Source of the DNA: Arthrobacter sp. ZGTC412
GTDB lineage: Bacteria; Actinomycetota; Actinomycetes; Actinomycetales; Micrococcaceae
DNA length: 64,000 nucleotides
Direction of reading: 5' to 3'
Assembly: GCF_002929215.1 (NCBI RefSeq)
Contig: NZ_PJII01000001.1
Location: 124,001 to 188,000 of the forward strand
Part shown: piece by piece, positions 8,125 through 18,281 of the stretch
Position numbering within the stretch: the first letter of the stretch is position 1
Layout of the letters: every line of letters starts with the position of its first letter
Translations under genes and position numbers: made by a program
Notes under the pieces: model-generated
Database searches by the model: none
Seen by the model: the letters and a program-made list of their open reading frames with translations, nothing else
Told to the model about the DNA's origin: nothing

Positions 8125-9435
8125 GTGACTGACAAGACGGACGAGTCCTCCGCGGCACACGAGAAACCGACGGGTGCTGAGCCTTCGGCAGGCGCTCCGC
8201 AGGTCCCTGCACCGGTGCGCTGGAGGGGGGCCGCCGCCGCGGCCCTCGGACTGGTGGTGCACCGCCTTCGCCAACCGCTGCCTGGGGCCCAGCCAAGGCT
8301 CCGCTTCGAAATGCCGCCGGAGTACTCTCACCAAGAGCAACAGGTTGGCGAAGAGTCAGGCGGGGTCGAGCCTCAGTTCGGTGATCCCGGCCCGCGGATG
8401 TCGCCCCAGCATCCCCTGTATATGGGTTTTATGGGCGCCGTGGGCGTAGGCCTGGCCCTGCTTGTCTACTGGATCGGATCCAACACCACACAACTGCTGC
8501 TGTGGATTGTGGCCGCGCTGTTTATCGCGCTCGGACTGGAGCCGGTGGTCAGCTGGCTTGAGAGCCGCAAGATTCCCCGCCCGGCTGGAATCCTGGTGTC
8601 CGTTACAGTGCTGGTGAGCGCCGTCGTCGGATTTTTTGCCACCCTGATCCCCACGATCGTGGAACAGGTGACGCAGGTTGTCCAGCAGGCACCGGTTTGG
8701 GTTCGGGACTTCATTGATTCAGACTTTTTCCGTAGCCTCGATGACCAATTCGGCGTTCGGGAGCGGATTACGGAGGAACTGGATAAGTTCGTCAACGACC
8801 CCGCTGCAGTGGGCGGAATCTTCGGCGGCGTGGTGAGCTTCGGGTCAACCGTGGCCAACGGCCTGTTCGGCACCCTGATTGTGCTGGTGCTGAGCCTGTA
8901 CTTCCTGGCCGCCCTGCCGGCAATGAAAAAATGGGGCTACCGGCTTGCGCCCCGTTCCCGACGGGCCCGGGTTGAGGCTTTGTCCGAGGAGATCACCCGT
9001 TCGGTGGGCAACTACGTGATCGGGCAGGCTTGCGTAGCCCTGCTTAATGCCACCTTTGCCTTCATCGTGATGTCCATCGCGGGGATTCCCTTCGCCCTTT
9101 TGCTGGCGTTCGTGGTGGCCCTGCTTGCCTTTATCCCCCTGGTGGGCGGGCTGATTGCAGGTGTGCTGGTAGTCCTCATCGCGCTCACCGAAGGCTGGCA
9201 GACTGCCACCGTCTACGCCATTTGCTACTTTGCCTACCTGCAGTTCGAGGCCTACTTCATCTCGCCGCGCATCATGCAGAAGGCAGTCGCGGTGCCGGGT
9301 GCAGTGGCCGTCATTTCCGTCATCGCCGGCGGCAGCCTGCTGGGCGTCCTGGGCGCCCTGATCGCCATTCCGACCGCGGCCGCCGTCCTGCTGCTGATCC
9401 GCGAAATCTACATCGTGCGGCAGGACCAGCACTGA
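8125..9435 (+). CDS. AI-2E family transporter (PerM-like permease)
   Basis: A 436-residue inner-membrane protein of the AI-2E/UPF0118 exporter family. It has a poorly conserved, charged N-terminal region of about 95 residues, then roughly seven to eight membrane segments starting at GFMGAVGVGLALLVYWIG. Typical family features are ALFIALGLEPVVSWLE, the long periplasmic helix region around IVEQVTQVVQQAP, LAFIPLVGGLIAG and the C-terminal ALIAIPTAAAVLLLI. The start is a GTG; an internal ATG at 8398 is possible but would delete the usual N-terminal tail. Substrates vary within the family, so transport of autoinducer-2 should not be assumed. Confidence 0.88.
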   Translation: MTDKTDESSAAHEKPTGAEPSAGAPQVPAPVRWRGAAAAALGLVVHRLRQPLPGAQPRLRFEMPPEYSHQEQQVGEESGGVEPQFGDPGPRMSPQHPLYMGFMGAVGVGLALLVYWIGSNTTQLLLWIVAALFIALGLEPVVSWLESRKIPRPAGILVSVTVLVSAVVGFFATLIPTIVEQVTQVVQQAPVWVRDFIDSDFFRSLDDQFGVRERITEELDKFVNDPAAVGGIFGGVVSFGSTVANGLFGTLIVLVLSLYFLAALPAMKKWGYRLAPRSRRARVEALSEEITRSVGNYVIGQACVALLNATFAFIVMSIAGIPFALLLAFVVALLAFIPLVGGLIAGVLVVLIALTEGWQTATVYAICYFAYLQFEAYFISPRIMQKAVAVPGAVAVISVIAGGSLLGVLGALIAIPTAAAVLLLIREIYIVRQDQH

Positions 9436-9481
9436 CTTTTGGGGCACAACTGCCGGCCGGTAACCTGCCTGGGCAGTACAC

Positions 9482-10282
9482 CTAGGCCGGGGCGTTGGCC
9501 ACCGGCCCGTCCCATTCCTGCGGCAGGCTGGTGCCGCCGGGCTCTGCTTCGGTGACCTCATCCACTATCTCGTTCAGCACCCGCCCGGCGTACTTCTCCC
9601 CCACCCACAGATGCTTGGCGCCTTTGACACCCACAACGCGGGCCTGGGGCACCAGGCTGAAGCGCCCGGTTGCGGCATCCGGCTGCAGATAGTCATCGTG
9701 CTCCGGCACCAGCACCTTGAGCGGTTTACCGGACTGCGCCCACTCCAGCAGGTGCGCATCCTTGGCCCGATGCAGCGGCGGGGACAGGAGAACTGCTCCC
9801 TCGATCAGCGAAGCGACCGGCTCCGTGGCCCCGTACATCAGGGCGAGTTCGGTGCCGAAGGACCAGCCTACAAGCCACCGGTTTGGCAGACCGCGTTCGA
9901 CGGCGAAGCGGACAGCCGCCTCCACGTCATGCTGCTCTCCCACACCTTCCTCGAAAGCACCGGTGCTGATGCCCCGCGGGGACTCGGTGCCGCGCGTGTT
10001 GAACCGCAGCACCGCGATGCCGGCCAGTGCGGGCAACCTGTAGGAGGCCTTGCGGTAGACGTGGGAATCCATGAACCCGCCGTGGGTGGGCAGCGGGTGC
10101 AGGGTAATCAGCGTGGCACTGACCGGCCCGGATTCCGGCAGCGCCAGCTCGCCCACCAGGGTATGGCCGTCCTCCGTCTGCAGCTCCACGTTTTCACGCC
10201 GGGCCGGCAGAACAGTGGAGGCACGGATGGGCGTGGGGCCGGTGGACTGGCTGAATTCATACGACGCCGGATCAAAAGTCAT
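9482..10282 (-). CDS. alpha/beta hydrolase
   Basis: A 266-residue cytoplasmic hydrolase of the alpha/beta fold. The nucleophile elbow is GWSFGTE near residue 140. An oxyanion-region phrase LITLHPLPTHGGFMDS occurs near residue 60, and the probable catalytic His lies in KGAKHLWVG near residue 225; the acid is likely in PEHDDYLQP. It resembles the small serine hydrolases related to KANL3/Tex30-like and dienelactone hydrolase-like proteins. The substrate is unknown. It is convergent with the AI-2E-family gene with a gap of 46 bases. Confidence 0.82.
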   Translation of the reverse strand: MTFDPASYEFSQSTGPTPIRASTVLPARRENVELQTEDGHTLVGELALPESGPVSATLITLHPLPTHGGFMDSHVYRKASYRLPALAGIAVLRFNTRGTESPRGISTGAFEEGVGEQHDVEAAVRFAVERGLPNRWLVGWSFGTELALMYGATEPVASLIEGAVLLSPPLHRAKDAHLLEWAQSGKPLKVLVPEHDDYLQPDAATGRFSLVPQARVVGVKGAKHLWVGEKYAGRVLNEIVDEVTEAEPGGTSLPQEWDGPVANAPA

Positions 10283-10316
10283 GCCTGCCAGCTTAGCGAC
10301 AGGTGCACCCGGCCCC

Positions 10317-10673
10317 TTACCGGTAGCGGTAACTGCGGGTCATCCAGCAGTTGGTGTGCCAGTGGCGACGTTCCGCCAGCCCCGCAGCAGCGCCGAAGAG
10401 GTGGTCATCCTTCCAGACCACCAAGTGGGCAACCCCCGGCAGCACCGCAGTGGAACATTCGGGGCAGATATACGTCTTTTCAGCGTTCCTGGCCGTCATG
10501 GTGCGGACCATCCACTCGCCGTCGGGAGCGCTTTCCCGCCGGGCGATGCCTGCCCTCGCACGTTCCAGGTCAAGCTCAGGGACCTCGCTGCTTCCCTTCC
10601 TTCCAGCTGCCCGGCCCGAAGCGGCACCGGCTTTTCCGGACACGGGACGTCGGGGTCGGTTGGAACGCGGCAT
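10317..10673 (-). CDS. small zinc-ribbon-like hypothetical protein
   Basis: A 118-residue protein conserved, as far as I recognise it, among Actinobacteria and sometimes annotated as ATP/GTP-binding, although I see no P-loop. The N-terminal half is basic and low-complexity ([15 protein letters not shown]). The C-terminal half has [10 protein letters not shown] and then a His and HWHTNCW, a C-x2-C...H-x2-C pattern that suggests one zinc site. I chose the ATG at 10673; an upstream extension would run into the nucS promoter region. It is divergent from nucS with about 110 bases between them. Confidence 0.7.
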   Translation of the reverse strand: MPRSNRPRRPVSGKAGAASGRAAGRKGSSEVPELDLERARAGIARRESAPDGEWMVRTMTARNAEKTYICPECSTAVLPGVAHLVVWKDDHLFGAAAGLAERRHWHTNCWMTRSYRYR

Positions 10674-10785
10674 GCATCCATTCTGCCCCAGTGCCGGCCG
10701 GCCGGGCCCTGCCGGTCCGGCACTACTCCCCTCAGGGCTTTGCCCGGGGCGGAGGCCGGCGGCACCAGACGGTAGTCTGTACGGC

Positions 10786-11481
10786 GTGCGACTTGTCATA
10801 GCCCGATGCTCTGTTGATTACGTTGGCCGGCTCAAAGCCCATCTCCCCCTTGCCACCAGGCTGCTGCTGGTCAAGGCTGATGGCTCTGTCCTGGTCCACT
10901 CGGACGGCGGCTCCTACAAGCCGCTCAACTGGATGAGCCCGCCGGCAACGCTCCGGGTCTCTTCCCCCGAGGAAGTTGACCTGGAATTGGGAGTCATCGA
11001 GCAATGGACCGTGCAGTCGGCCAAAACGGACGACCGGTTGATCATCAACATCCACGAGAAACTCAGTGATTCCTCCCATGACCTCGGCGTGGATCCCGGC
11101 CTGATCAAGGACGGTGTGGAGGCGGACCTGCAGCGGCTGCTGGCGGAACAGATTGAAACGCTTGGTGAGGGTTATTCGCTGATCCGCCGCGAGTACTTCA
11201 CGGCCATCGGGCCGGTGGACATTCTGGCCCGCGACTCGGGTGGCGGCACCGTGGCCATCGAGCTTAAGCGCCGCGGCGACATCGACGGCGTCGAGCAGCT
11301 CACCCGGTACCTTGAGTTGCTGAACCGCGATCCGCTGCTCGCCCCGGTGCGTGGTATCTTCGCTGCGCAGCAAATCAAGCCGCAGGCCAAGGTGCTCGCG
11401 AACGACCGCGGGATCGATTGCGTCACCCTCGACTACGATGCCATGCGCGGCGTGGACGACAGCGAGTCCCGGCTCTTCTGA
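10786..11481 (+). CDS. nucS: mismatch-specific endonuclease NucS (EndoMS)
   Basis: NucS is the non-MutSL mismatch-repair endonuclease of Actinobacteria and some archaea. It cleaves both strands at G-T, G-G and T-T mismatches. The 231-residue product has the N-terminal DNA-binding/dimerisation domain and a RecB-like nuclease domain whose catalytic residues are visible as Asp145 (GPVDILA), Glu159 and Lys161 ([13 protein letters not shown]), followed by [12 protein letters not shown]. The last three residues, RLF, match the C-terminal sliding-clamp binding motif described for corynebacterial NucS. The start is a GTG at 10786; the longer upstream frame is non-coding. No mutS or mutL is in the window. 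Confidence 0.93.
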   Translation: MRLVIARCSVDYVGRLKAHLPLATRLLLVKADGSVLVHSDGGSYKPLNWMSPPATLRVSSPEEVDLELGVIEQWTVQSAKTDDRLIINIHEKLSDSSHDLGVDPGLIKDGVEADLQRLLAEQIETLGEGYSLIRREYFTAIGPVDILARDSGGGTVAIELKRRGDIDGVEQLTRYLELLNRDPLLAPVRGIFAAQQIKPQAKVLANDRGIDCVTLDYDAMRGVDDSESRLF

Positions 11482-11807
11482 TTTTCCCTTTCCCATGCGC
11501 TCCCTGCCCATGCCGGCGAGCCTTCCTTTTGGGCCCTATTCGGCACTCACGAGGTCATGTAACCGTCTTTTTACCCAAAATTTGTGCGTTTCTCCGCCCA
11601 AACCGTTGACCTCCGCTGAGCAGCGTGAAATTCTTATCTCAGTCTTTGTGTAGGTGTTTTTCATGCTCGCAAGACATGTTGCGAGTGCGAAGCTCCTGCA
11701 GCGCCGGTCCCTTTAGCGGACGGCAATCCAGGATTCTTCTCACGGAGTGACCAAGGCCGGCACGAGGTGTGCCGATCTTAAACAAGTTCCACAATGAGGA
11801 GAAATAA
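11482..11807 (+). promoter_or_regulatory. promoter region and structured 5' leader of the cold-shock gene
   Basis: This 326-base gene-free stretch precedes the cold-shock gene. It contains a TTGACC hexamer at about 11607 as a possible -35 with only a weak -10. It also has a perfect 7-bp hairpin (11666-11672 with 11679-11685) and a 6-bp hairpin (11758-11763 with 11769-11774). An AGGAGA ribosome-binding site lies 6 bases before the ATG. Long structured leaders that change fold with temperature are known for csp mRNAs; that this leader does so is an inference. Confidence 0.5.
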
Positions 11808-12011
11808 ATGGCACAGGGAACCGTCAAGTGGTTCAACGCTGAAAAGGGCTTCGGCTTCATTACCCCGGATGACTCCGATGGTGATGTCTTCGTGCACTAC
11901 TCGGAGATCCAGACCGGTGGCTTCAAGACCCTCGACGAGAACCAGCGTGTTCAGTTCGAAATCGGTCAGGGCGCCAAGGGCCCCCAGGCAACCGGCGTAA
12001 CGCTGGTCTAG
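11808..12011 (+). CDS. cold-shock protein, CspA family
   Basis: A 67-residue single-domain cold-shock protein that binds single-stranded RNA/DNA and acts as an RNA chaperone. RNP-1 is visible as [10 protein letters not shown] and RNP-2 as DVFVHYSEI, both near the expected places, and VKWFNAEKG is the classic N-terminus. A strong AGGAGA site precedes the ATG. It is monocistronic, with a long leader upstream and a perfect hairpin terminator downstream, as expected for a highly expressed short mRNA. Confidence 0.95.
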   Translation: MAQGTVKWFNAEKGFGFITPDDSDGDVFVHYSEIQTGGFKTLDENQRVQFEIGQGAKGPQATGVTLV

Positions 12012-12051
12012 TCTCCGCCGCCCGGCGCGTAAATGCAGCCGGCAGCGAAAC

Positions 12052-12088
12052 AATGATCCCCGGCAATTGTGCCGGGGATCATTTTGTT
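12052..12088. terminator. bidirectional intrinsic terminator after the cold-shock gene
   Basis: A perfect 14-bp stem (12052-12065 pairing with 12070-12083) with the loop ATTG is followed by TTGTTG. It lies 40 bases after the cold-shock stop codon. It also sits downstream of the convergent aminoacyl-lipid synthase gene, so it probably ends both transcripts. Confidence 0.85.
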
Positions 12089-12165
12089 GAATTGCGGGTT
12101 TCATACCATGGCAGCAATGGGTGTTCCCGGCCGGAGCGTGCATTGTTGGTGCTAATTCGAAGGGT

Positions 12166-14706
12166 TCACTTCACCAATTTGCGTACCAGGCGGGCACCCT
12201 GCGGAAGGGAAAGCCCCGGCAAGTAGGCGCGTGTTAATGCGCGGCCAATAGCGGGCAGGTGCAGCGGGTCCTGGTAATACAGGTAAAGGGCGCGGTACTC
12301 CGGCTTGAACCGCGACTTGAATGCCGCCAGGGACCGGAATCCATAAACCGGTTCAAGCGCATGTCCCACCAGGTCGAGGATCCGGACCAGGTTATCCGCC
12401 TCACCATCCCCGCCGGAATTACCGGCTCCGGGGACGCTTGCCAGCGGCGAACCCGAGAGGGATATGACCTCCACTGAACTGCGCAGCTCGAGCACCGCAG
12501 AGGCGATGAGGAATTCCATCACCCCCGGGAATCCCTCAGCTCCCCGGCGCATGACGTCAAGCGTTCGGCTGACCAGCGTCCCGCCGTCGTAAACCGGCAG
12601 CCAGCTGGTCACTCCATGGACGGTGCCGTCTTCGTCAACGGCGAGGCAGCACAGCACCTCGGGGTCATCAAGCTCATCAATGCCGCCCAGGGTGAAGCCC
12701 ATCTCAGGGACTGTCTTTCCCGCCGCCCATTCCTCGGAAACTTCGCTCAGGCGTGAGCGCAGCGCTGCGGGCAGCGACGCGTAGGAGCCCCAAACAGCTC
12801 TGACCCCCAGCTTTGCCGCACGGTTCAGCGCAGTCCGGACGTTCTGCCATTCCTTGCCCCTGAACTCGAGTTCGCGGATTGCCAGCCGTGTCTCCTGCGC
12901 TACGGCAACCCGCGAAAACCCGCGCTCCTGGAGCATAGGCCAAAGCGTGTCATCGCAGGAGTAGAGCGCAGGGATCAGGGCCTGCCGGCCGCAGTGGGCC
13001 ATAAACGCCGCCGCGACGTCCTTCTGGCACTGCGCCGGACCGAAGGCTCCGCCCAGTGTGAGTGCCACGCTGCCGTGCCGCTGGAAAGCCACCGCGCCGT
13101 TGCCGTCAGGACTGAACCAGTACTCATTGGGTTCCCAGAGTGCCATCCAGGAAAGCGGTCCCCCGCCCTGGTGGAGGAGGTTCCGTGCCACGATCCGGTC
13201 CTGCCGCCCGGAATCGTTTCCATGGTGTCCGCCCAGCAGCGCCCACCACACAGCCGCCAGCGCAATTACCCAAAACACCGGTCCGGAGTAGGCAAAAAGG
13301 ACAGCCTCCACGCTGTTCCGGTCAGCGAAAACGCGGTGGTAGTGCTGCGGGATGGGAACCGGGACGTACTGCCGGGCCAGCTCCGCGAACAGTCCCAGCA
13401 GGCCGCCGGCGCGCGTAAGTCCGCCTGCCCAGAACCAGGCGCCCGCGTAAGTGCTTGCAAGGAGAAGCCACGTTCCTCCCACCACCAGCGCCAGCGTCCG
13501 CCGGGCGGTCGGGAGCGTCTGTACGCGGAACTGCCGTCGGTTGAACCACAGGAGCACCGCCAGCAGCAGGGGCACAACAACCAGCGGAAGCACGTGGGCA
13601 AAGGCAGATCCCATTGGCGGGGCAGATGGTCCTTGCAGCCGGGACGGAACCAGGGCGAACAGCGCCAGGTAAACGGCCGCGAGCCCCGTCACGGCGAGCT
13701 GGATAGCGAGTGCAATATTCAGGGCAAGCCGCCGGCCGCGGCGCATGCCGTCCGCGCAAATCAACAGCAGGACCACCGGAATTACCGCAAGCGCGAGGCC
13801 GAAGGGTCCCGCAAACCCTGCCCTGCCGGCCTCGAGGCAGGATGCTTCCACAGTGGCACCGCAGTTGATTGCCAGCTGGCCGAGCGTGGGCATGGGATTC
13901 AACACCACGTCGCGCAGCAGCGCCAGCGGACCCGTAGGTGCCCGCGCTATTCCCGTAAGGATCGGCCCCACAGCGAAGACGGCGACGGTAAGCGCGAGCA
14001 GGTTTCGGGTCTCCCGGCCAGTGGACCTGTGCCGGTGCAGGTGGCCATGATCGCCCTGGATCCACCACCCGGCCAGGAGTCCCAGGACTGCACCAAGCAG
14101 CCCGATGACCGTCTCTGCATGCCCAACGTAGAGCACCAGCAGGAGCGAGATGGACAACACGCCTGTGCGCAGCCGGCGCTGCCACAGGACCGGCAGCCTT
14201 CCGCTGGCCGCGAGTGCCGCCGTCAGGACAGCCGGATAGGGTCCAATCAGGATGTCATCGGCCATCTGGTCAAGCCATCCGTCGCCCACGTAGCCCGCCA
14301 GCTGGGTGAGCAGCAGGAACAGCGTGACAGCAGCGAACTGGCCCCCAAAGAAGAACCCGGCTGCTGCCGGTGTTCCCATCCTTCGTTCGGCAGGGCCCAG
14401 CAACAGCAGGATCATCAGGGACGCAGCAACGTAGGCCACCGGGTTGGTGGCGAAAAAGAGGCTGGTGAACACGGACCACCAGTTGCCCGCGCGCAGCCCC
14501 GGTCCACTCACTCCCGCCACATCCAGCAACTGCTCCGGGGGCCCGGCCAGGTAGCTGCCGGTGGTGGCCCCGGCGGCGAGGAACACCGCAAGCACGGCCA
14601 CGGAGAACGGCATCGATTTCAGAGCGGCGATGATCCGGTTCCGGGCCGGGCGTCCCACTGTTGTCCACGCCAGGGATGCTGTGCGGACCTGCTTTCCGGA
14701 GCTCAC
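12166..14706 (-). CDS. aminoacyl-phosphatidylglycerol (MprF/LPG-synthase type) DUF2156 protein with N-terminal rhomboid-like membrane domain
   Basis: An 846-residue membrane protein. The C-terminal ~330 residues are the DUF2156/LPG-synthase domain: FRGKEWQNVRTALNRAAKLG, DVMRRGAEGFPGVMEFLIA and FKSRFKPEYRALYLYY are hallmark motifs of enzymes that move an amino acid from tRNA to phosphatidylglycerol or diacylglycerol. The N-terminal ~200 residues resemble a rhomboid fold (NWWSVFTSLFFATNPVAYV), but the catalytic GxSx motif is replaced by IGPYPAVL, so it is unlikely to be a protease. Five or more further membrane segments connect the two. I chose the GTG at 14706, which overlaps the esterase stop codon by four bases (GTGA). 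The amino acid transferred is unknown. Confidence 0.85.
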   Translation of the reverse strand: MSSGKQVRTASLAWTTVGRPARNRIIAALKSMPFSVAVLAVFLAAGATTGSYLAGPPEQLLDVAGVSGPGLRAGNWWSVFTSLFFATNPVAYVAASLMILLLLGPAERRMGTPAAAGFFFGGQFAAVTLFLLLTQLAGYVGDGWLDQMADDILIGPYPAVLTAALAASGRLPVLWQRRLRTGVLSISLLLVLYVGHAETVIGLLGAVLGLLAGWWIQGDHGHLHRHRSTGRETRNLLALTVAVFAVGPILTGIARAPTGPLALLRDVVLNPMPTLGQLAINCGATVEASCLEAGRAGFAGPFGLALAVIPVVLLLICADGMRRGRRLALNIALAIQLAVTGLAAVYLALFALVPSRLQGPSAPPMGSAFAHVLPLVVVPLLLAVLLWFNRRQFRVQTLPTARRTLALVVGGTWLLLASTYAGAWFWAGGLTRAGGLLGLFAELARQYVPVPIPQHYHRVFADRNSVEAVLFAYSGPVFWVIALAAVWWALLGGHHGNDSGRQDRIVARNLLHQGGGPLSWMALWEPNEYWFSPDGNGAVAFQRHGSVALTLGGAFGPAQCQKDVAAAFMAHCGRQALIPALYSCDDTLWPMLQERGFSRVAVAQETRLAIRELEFRGKEWQNVRTALNRAAKLGVRAVWGSYASLPAALRSRLSEVSEEWAAGKTVPEMGFTLGGIDELDDPEVLCCLAVDEDGTVHGVTSWLPVYDGGTLVSRTLDVMRRGAEGFPGVMEFLIASAVLELRSSVEVISLSGSPLASVPGAGNSGGDGEADNLVRILDLVGHALEPVYGFRSLAAFKSRFKPEYRALYLYYQDPLHLPAIGRALTRAYLPGLSLPQGARLVRKLVK

Positions 14707-16013
14707 TGCTGGAGTCCCCACCTGTCCGCCAGGAACTGGAGTGCATCGGCAATCCGCTTGGAGGACGAATTCCACGAGTGTCCGGTGTGTTCCACCTCGT
14801 GCGCCCGCACGGTGAAGCCGGCCTCCCGGGCGGCAGCGGCCAGGGTGTGGAGGTACGCCACAAACTCGTGGTCGTCCTCTCCCGCTGTCAAGTACACCCC
14901 GCTGGACTCGAAGCGGCGTTCTTTCATGATGGCAAGGGGCGTCTGGCGCTCAAACGCATCCGGGTCCCCCGGGAAGGCCGCGTCGATGGTCTTTTGCCGC
15001 TCCTTGGCGATGGCCGGCTCCGCTTCTCCGGAGAAGGAGAGAACAGCCGGGTACAGCCCGGGGTGCCGGGTTCCCATCTGCAGGGCGCAGGTGCCGCCGA
15101 ACGAAAATCCACCGATGGCCCACTGGTTGTGGTTGGTGTCCACCGAAAGGGTGGAGCTGATCCACTCGGGCACATCCCGGGAAAGGTACGTATCGGCCTT
15201 TGCGATGCGGCTGTCCATGCACATCGTGTTGGCGGACTGTGAGCCGTTCGGGTCCGGCACCACTACCACAGGAGCGACGCCGCCGCGGGACCGGGCGAAG
15301 GAATCCATGTGATCCTGCAAGGTGCCGCCAGTGACCCAGTCAGCGGGACCGCCCGGCTGGCCCGCTACCAGGACCAGCACGGGGAGGGCGGGGCGGTTTT
15401 CCGAGAAGTAGGCGGGTGGCAGGTAGATATAGGCTTCTCGCGTGTTCATTCCAGACATGGTGCCGGGGATGGCAGACTTGCGGAGCACTCCGCCGTCCGG
15501 CAGCTCACCCTGCGGTGCCCACCCCAGGAGGGGAACGCCGTCGTCCTCCCCTGACTGGCGCATCAGGTTCGGCTCGAGGGTGGGGATCCGGGCCAGCGTC
15601 GTACCGAACAAGTCACTCATCGTGCGGTTGAGCCCGAAGTAGGCATTTATCTGCACTGATGCAAGGGCCACGACCAGGAGCACTGCCGCCAGGCCGGTGG
15701 CGCGTCGGCGCCAACTGCGCCTGGGCAGCCGAAGCAGGAAGAGGATCACGGCGGCGACACCGGTCACCACCCACAGCAGCACCGGATCCGGAATGTTATC
15801 CGGGAAAACTGAGAAGACGTTGATGAGGGTCCAGTGGACGGTGGCCACCAGCGCGAAGGCAACGGCGGCAGCGGCCATGGCGCGAAAGGCCCAGCGCCGC
15901 GCACGAATGCGGGAGGGCGGCACCAGGAGATACACGGCGCCCGCAAGGCCCAGGACGAGGGACACCCAGTACACCGGGCCCTCGGTGAGCCGGAGGTCGA
16001 AGAACCAGTCCAC
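14703..16013 (-). CDS. membrane-anchored esterase (esterase D/Ag85 fold), coupled to the aminoacyl-lipid synthase
   Basis: A 436-residue protein with four N-terminal membrane segments (about residues 15-140) and an extracytoplasmic serine-esterase domain of the esterase D/antigen 85 type (PF00756). The nucleophile elbow is GGFSFGGTCA; the likely acid is in TAGEDDHEF and the catalytic His in EHTGHSW. The gene overlaps the following lipid aminoacylation gene by four bases, and only 5 bases separate its GTG start from the DUF2550 stop. Synthase-hydrolase pairs that attach and remove amino acids from membrane lipids are known in other Gram-positives. This pairing suggests the same role here, but that is inferred. 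Confidence 0.83.
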   Translation of the reverse strand: MDWFFDLRLTEGPVYWVSLVLGLAGAVYLLVPPSRIRARRWAFRAMAAAAVAFALVATVHWTLINVFSVFPDNIPDPVLLWVVTGVAAVILFLLRLPRRSWRRRATGLAAVLLVVALASVQINAYFGLNRTMSDLFGTTLARIPTLEPNLMRQSGEDDGVPLLGWAPQGELPDGGVLRKSAIPGTMSGMNTREAYIYLPPAYFSENRPALPVLVLVAGQPGGPADWVTGGTLQDHMDSFARSRGGVAPVVVVPDPNGSQSANTMCMDSRIAKADTYLSRDVPEWISSTLSVDTNHNQWAIGGFSFGGTCALQMGTRHPGLYPAVLSFSGEAEPAIAKERQKTIDAAFPGDPDAFERQTPLAIMKERRFESSGVYLTAGEDDHEFVAYLHTLAAAAREAGFTVRAHEVEHTGHSWNSSSKRIADALQFLADRWGLQQ

Positions 16014-16018
16014 GCGAA

Positions 16019-16450
16019 CTAGCGCCAGGTGCCCACGCCGATGACCGGCCCGGCCTCAAGCCAGGACGAAAGACCGGCATAGGCGTCAAACTTCATGGCA
16101 AGGCGAAGGTCCTGCCCCTCGTAGCGCAATTCAACAATTACGACGTCGGGCTGGACCTTTACGGCCTCGGCTTCGGTGGGTTTGCGGCGGCCCAACAGTT
16201 CGAGCGAGTGCCGCTTGAACTTGTGCTTGGGCCTGACACTTAGCGAGAGCAGCCGAAACCACTCAAGGTCGTTGTCCTGATAACGACAAACCCCCATCTG
16301 CCAGCTGTTTCCAGCCGTGCAAATGGAGGCGTCCACCGTGCCGAGGGCACGCCGCAGATTGAACCGGCGCACCCCCGAAAGGCACAGTGCAAAGATCAGC
16401 AATCCAAAAGTGATTGCCATGGCGATGAACGGAAGACTCGGTGCGTCCAT
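16019..16450 (-). CDS. DUF2550 domain-containing membrane protein
   Basis: A 143-residue protein of the DUF2550 family, which sits next to atpC across Actinobacteria. It has one N-terminal membrane segment (FIAMAITFGLLIFALCLSG), then a soluble part with SWQMGVCRYQDNDLEWFRLL and a basic stretch (RPKHKFKRHSLELLGRR). Function is unknown. The ATG at 16450 lies 10 bases after the atpC stop codon, so it is read with the ATP synthase operon. The longer upstream frame is a shadow of atpC. Confidence 0.85.
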   Translation of the reverse strand: MDAPSLPFIAMAITFGLLIFALCLSGVRRFNLRRALGTVDASICTAGNSWQMGVCRYQDNDLEWFRLLSLSVRPKHKFKRHSLELLGRRKPTEAEAVKVQPDVVIVELRYEGQDLRLAMKFDAYAGLSSWLEAGPVIGVGTWR

Positions 16451-16460
16451 CAAGGTGGTG

Positions 16461-16745
16461 CTAGCGGATCCCAGCGGTAGCCGAGCCGCCCAGGTGGGCG
16501 TTGTCAGCAACAATAACCACGCGGTTGTTGTCGACGGAGAAGAATCCACCGTCAACATCTACGGCAATACGGTCACCGGACACCGGCTGGATGGCCAGTT
16601 CACCCTCGGCCAGGATCGCCAGCAGGGGCGAGTGGCCGGGCAGGATTCCGATTTCACCATCGCTGGTGCGGGCCTTGACCATCTTGGCCGCTCCGGACCA
16701 CACGAAGTGGTCCGCTGCGACAATCTCAACCTCAAGCTCAGCCAT
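16461..16745 (-). CDS. atpC: ATP synthase epsilon subunit, N-terminal domain only
   Basis: The epsilon subunit is part of the central stalk of F1 and normally couples rotation and inhibits hydrolysis through a C-terminal helical hairpin. This product is only 94 residues: MAELEVEIVAADHFVWSG begins the beta-sandwich domain, GEIGILPGHSPLLA is the conserved core, and the protein ends at GGSATAGIR just after the sandwich. The two C-terminal helices (residues ~90-135 in E. coli) are absent. The downstream DUF2550 frame is separate, so this is not an obvious frameshift. The ATG lies one base after the atpD stop. Confidence 0.92.
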   Translation of the reverse strand: MAELEVEIVAADHFVWSGAAKMVKARTSDGEIGILPGHSPLLAILAEGELAIQPVSGDRIAVDVDGGFFSVDNNRVVIVADNAHLGGSATAGIR

Positions 16746-16746
16746 A

Positions 16747-18234
<1,488 letters not shown>

Positions 18235-18281
18235 TTATGTTGTTCTTTGGTGCAGGTACAGCTGAATCCGGCACGTGCTGG

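Noticed and set aside
8046-8398. A later start for the AI-2E-family protein at the ATG near 8398
   Set aside because: The GTG at 8125 gives the long polar N-terminus common in actinobacterial members, and the frame is free of stops; but I cannot fully exclude the later start.
12994-15312. A 772-codon plus-strand open frame opposite the aminoacyl-lipid synthase and esterase genes
   Set aside because: Its translation is low in hydrophobic core patterns and rich in Gln/Arg/His/Pro, as expected from the antisense of GC-rich coding DNA, and the opposite strand has clear family motifs.
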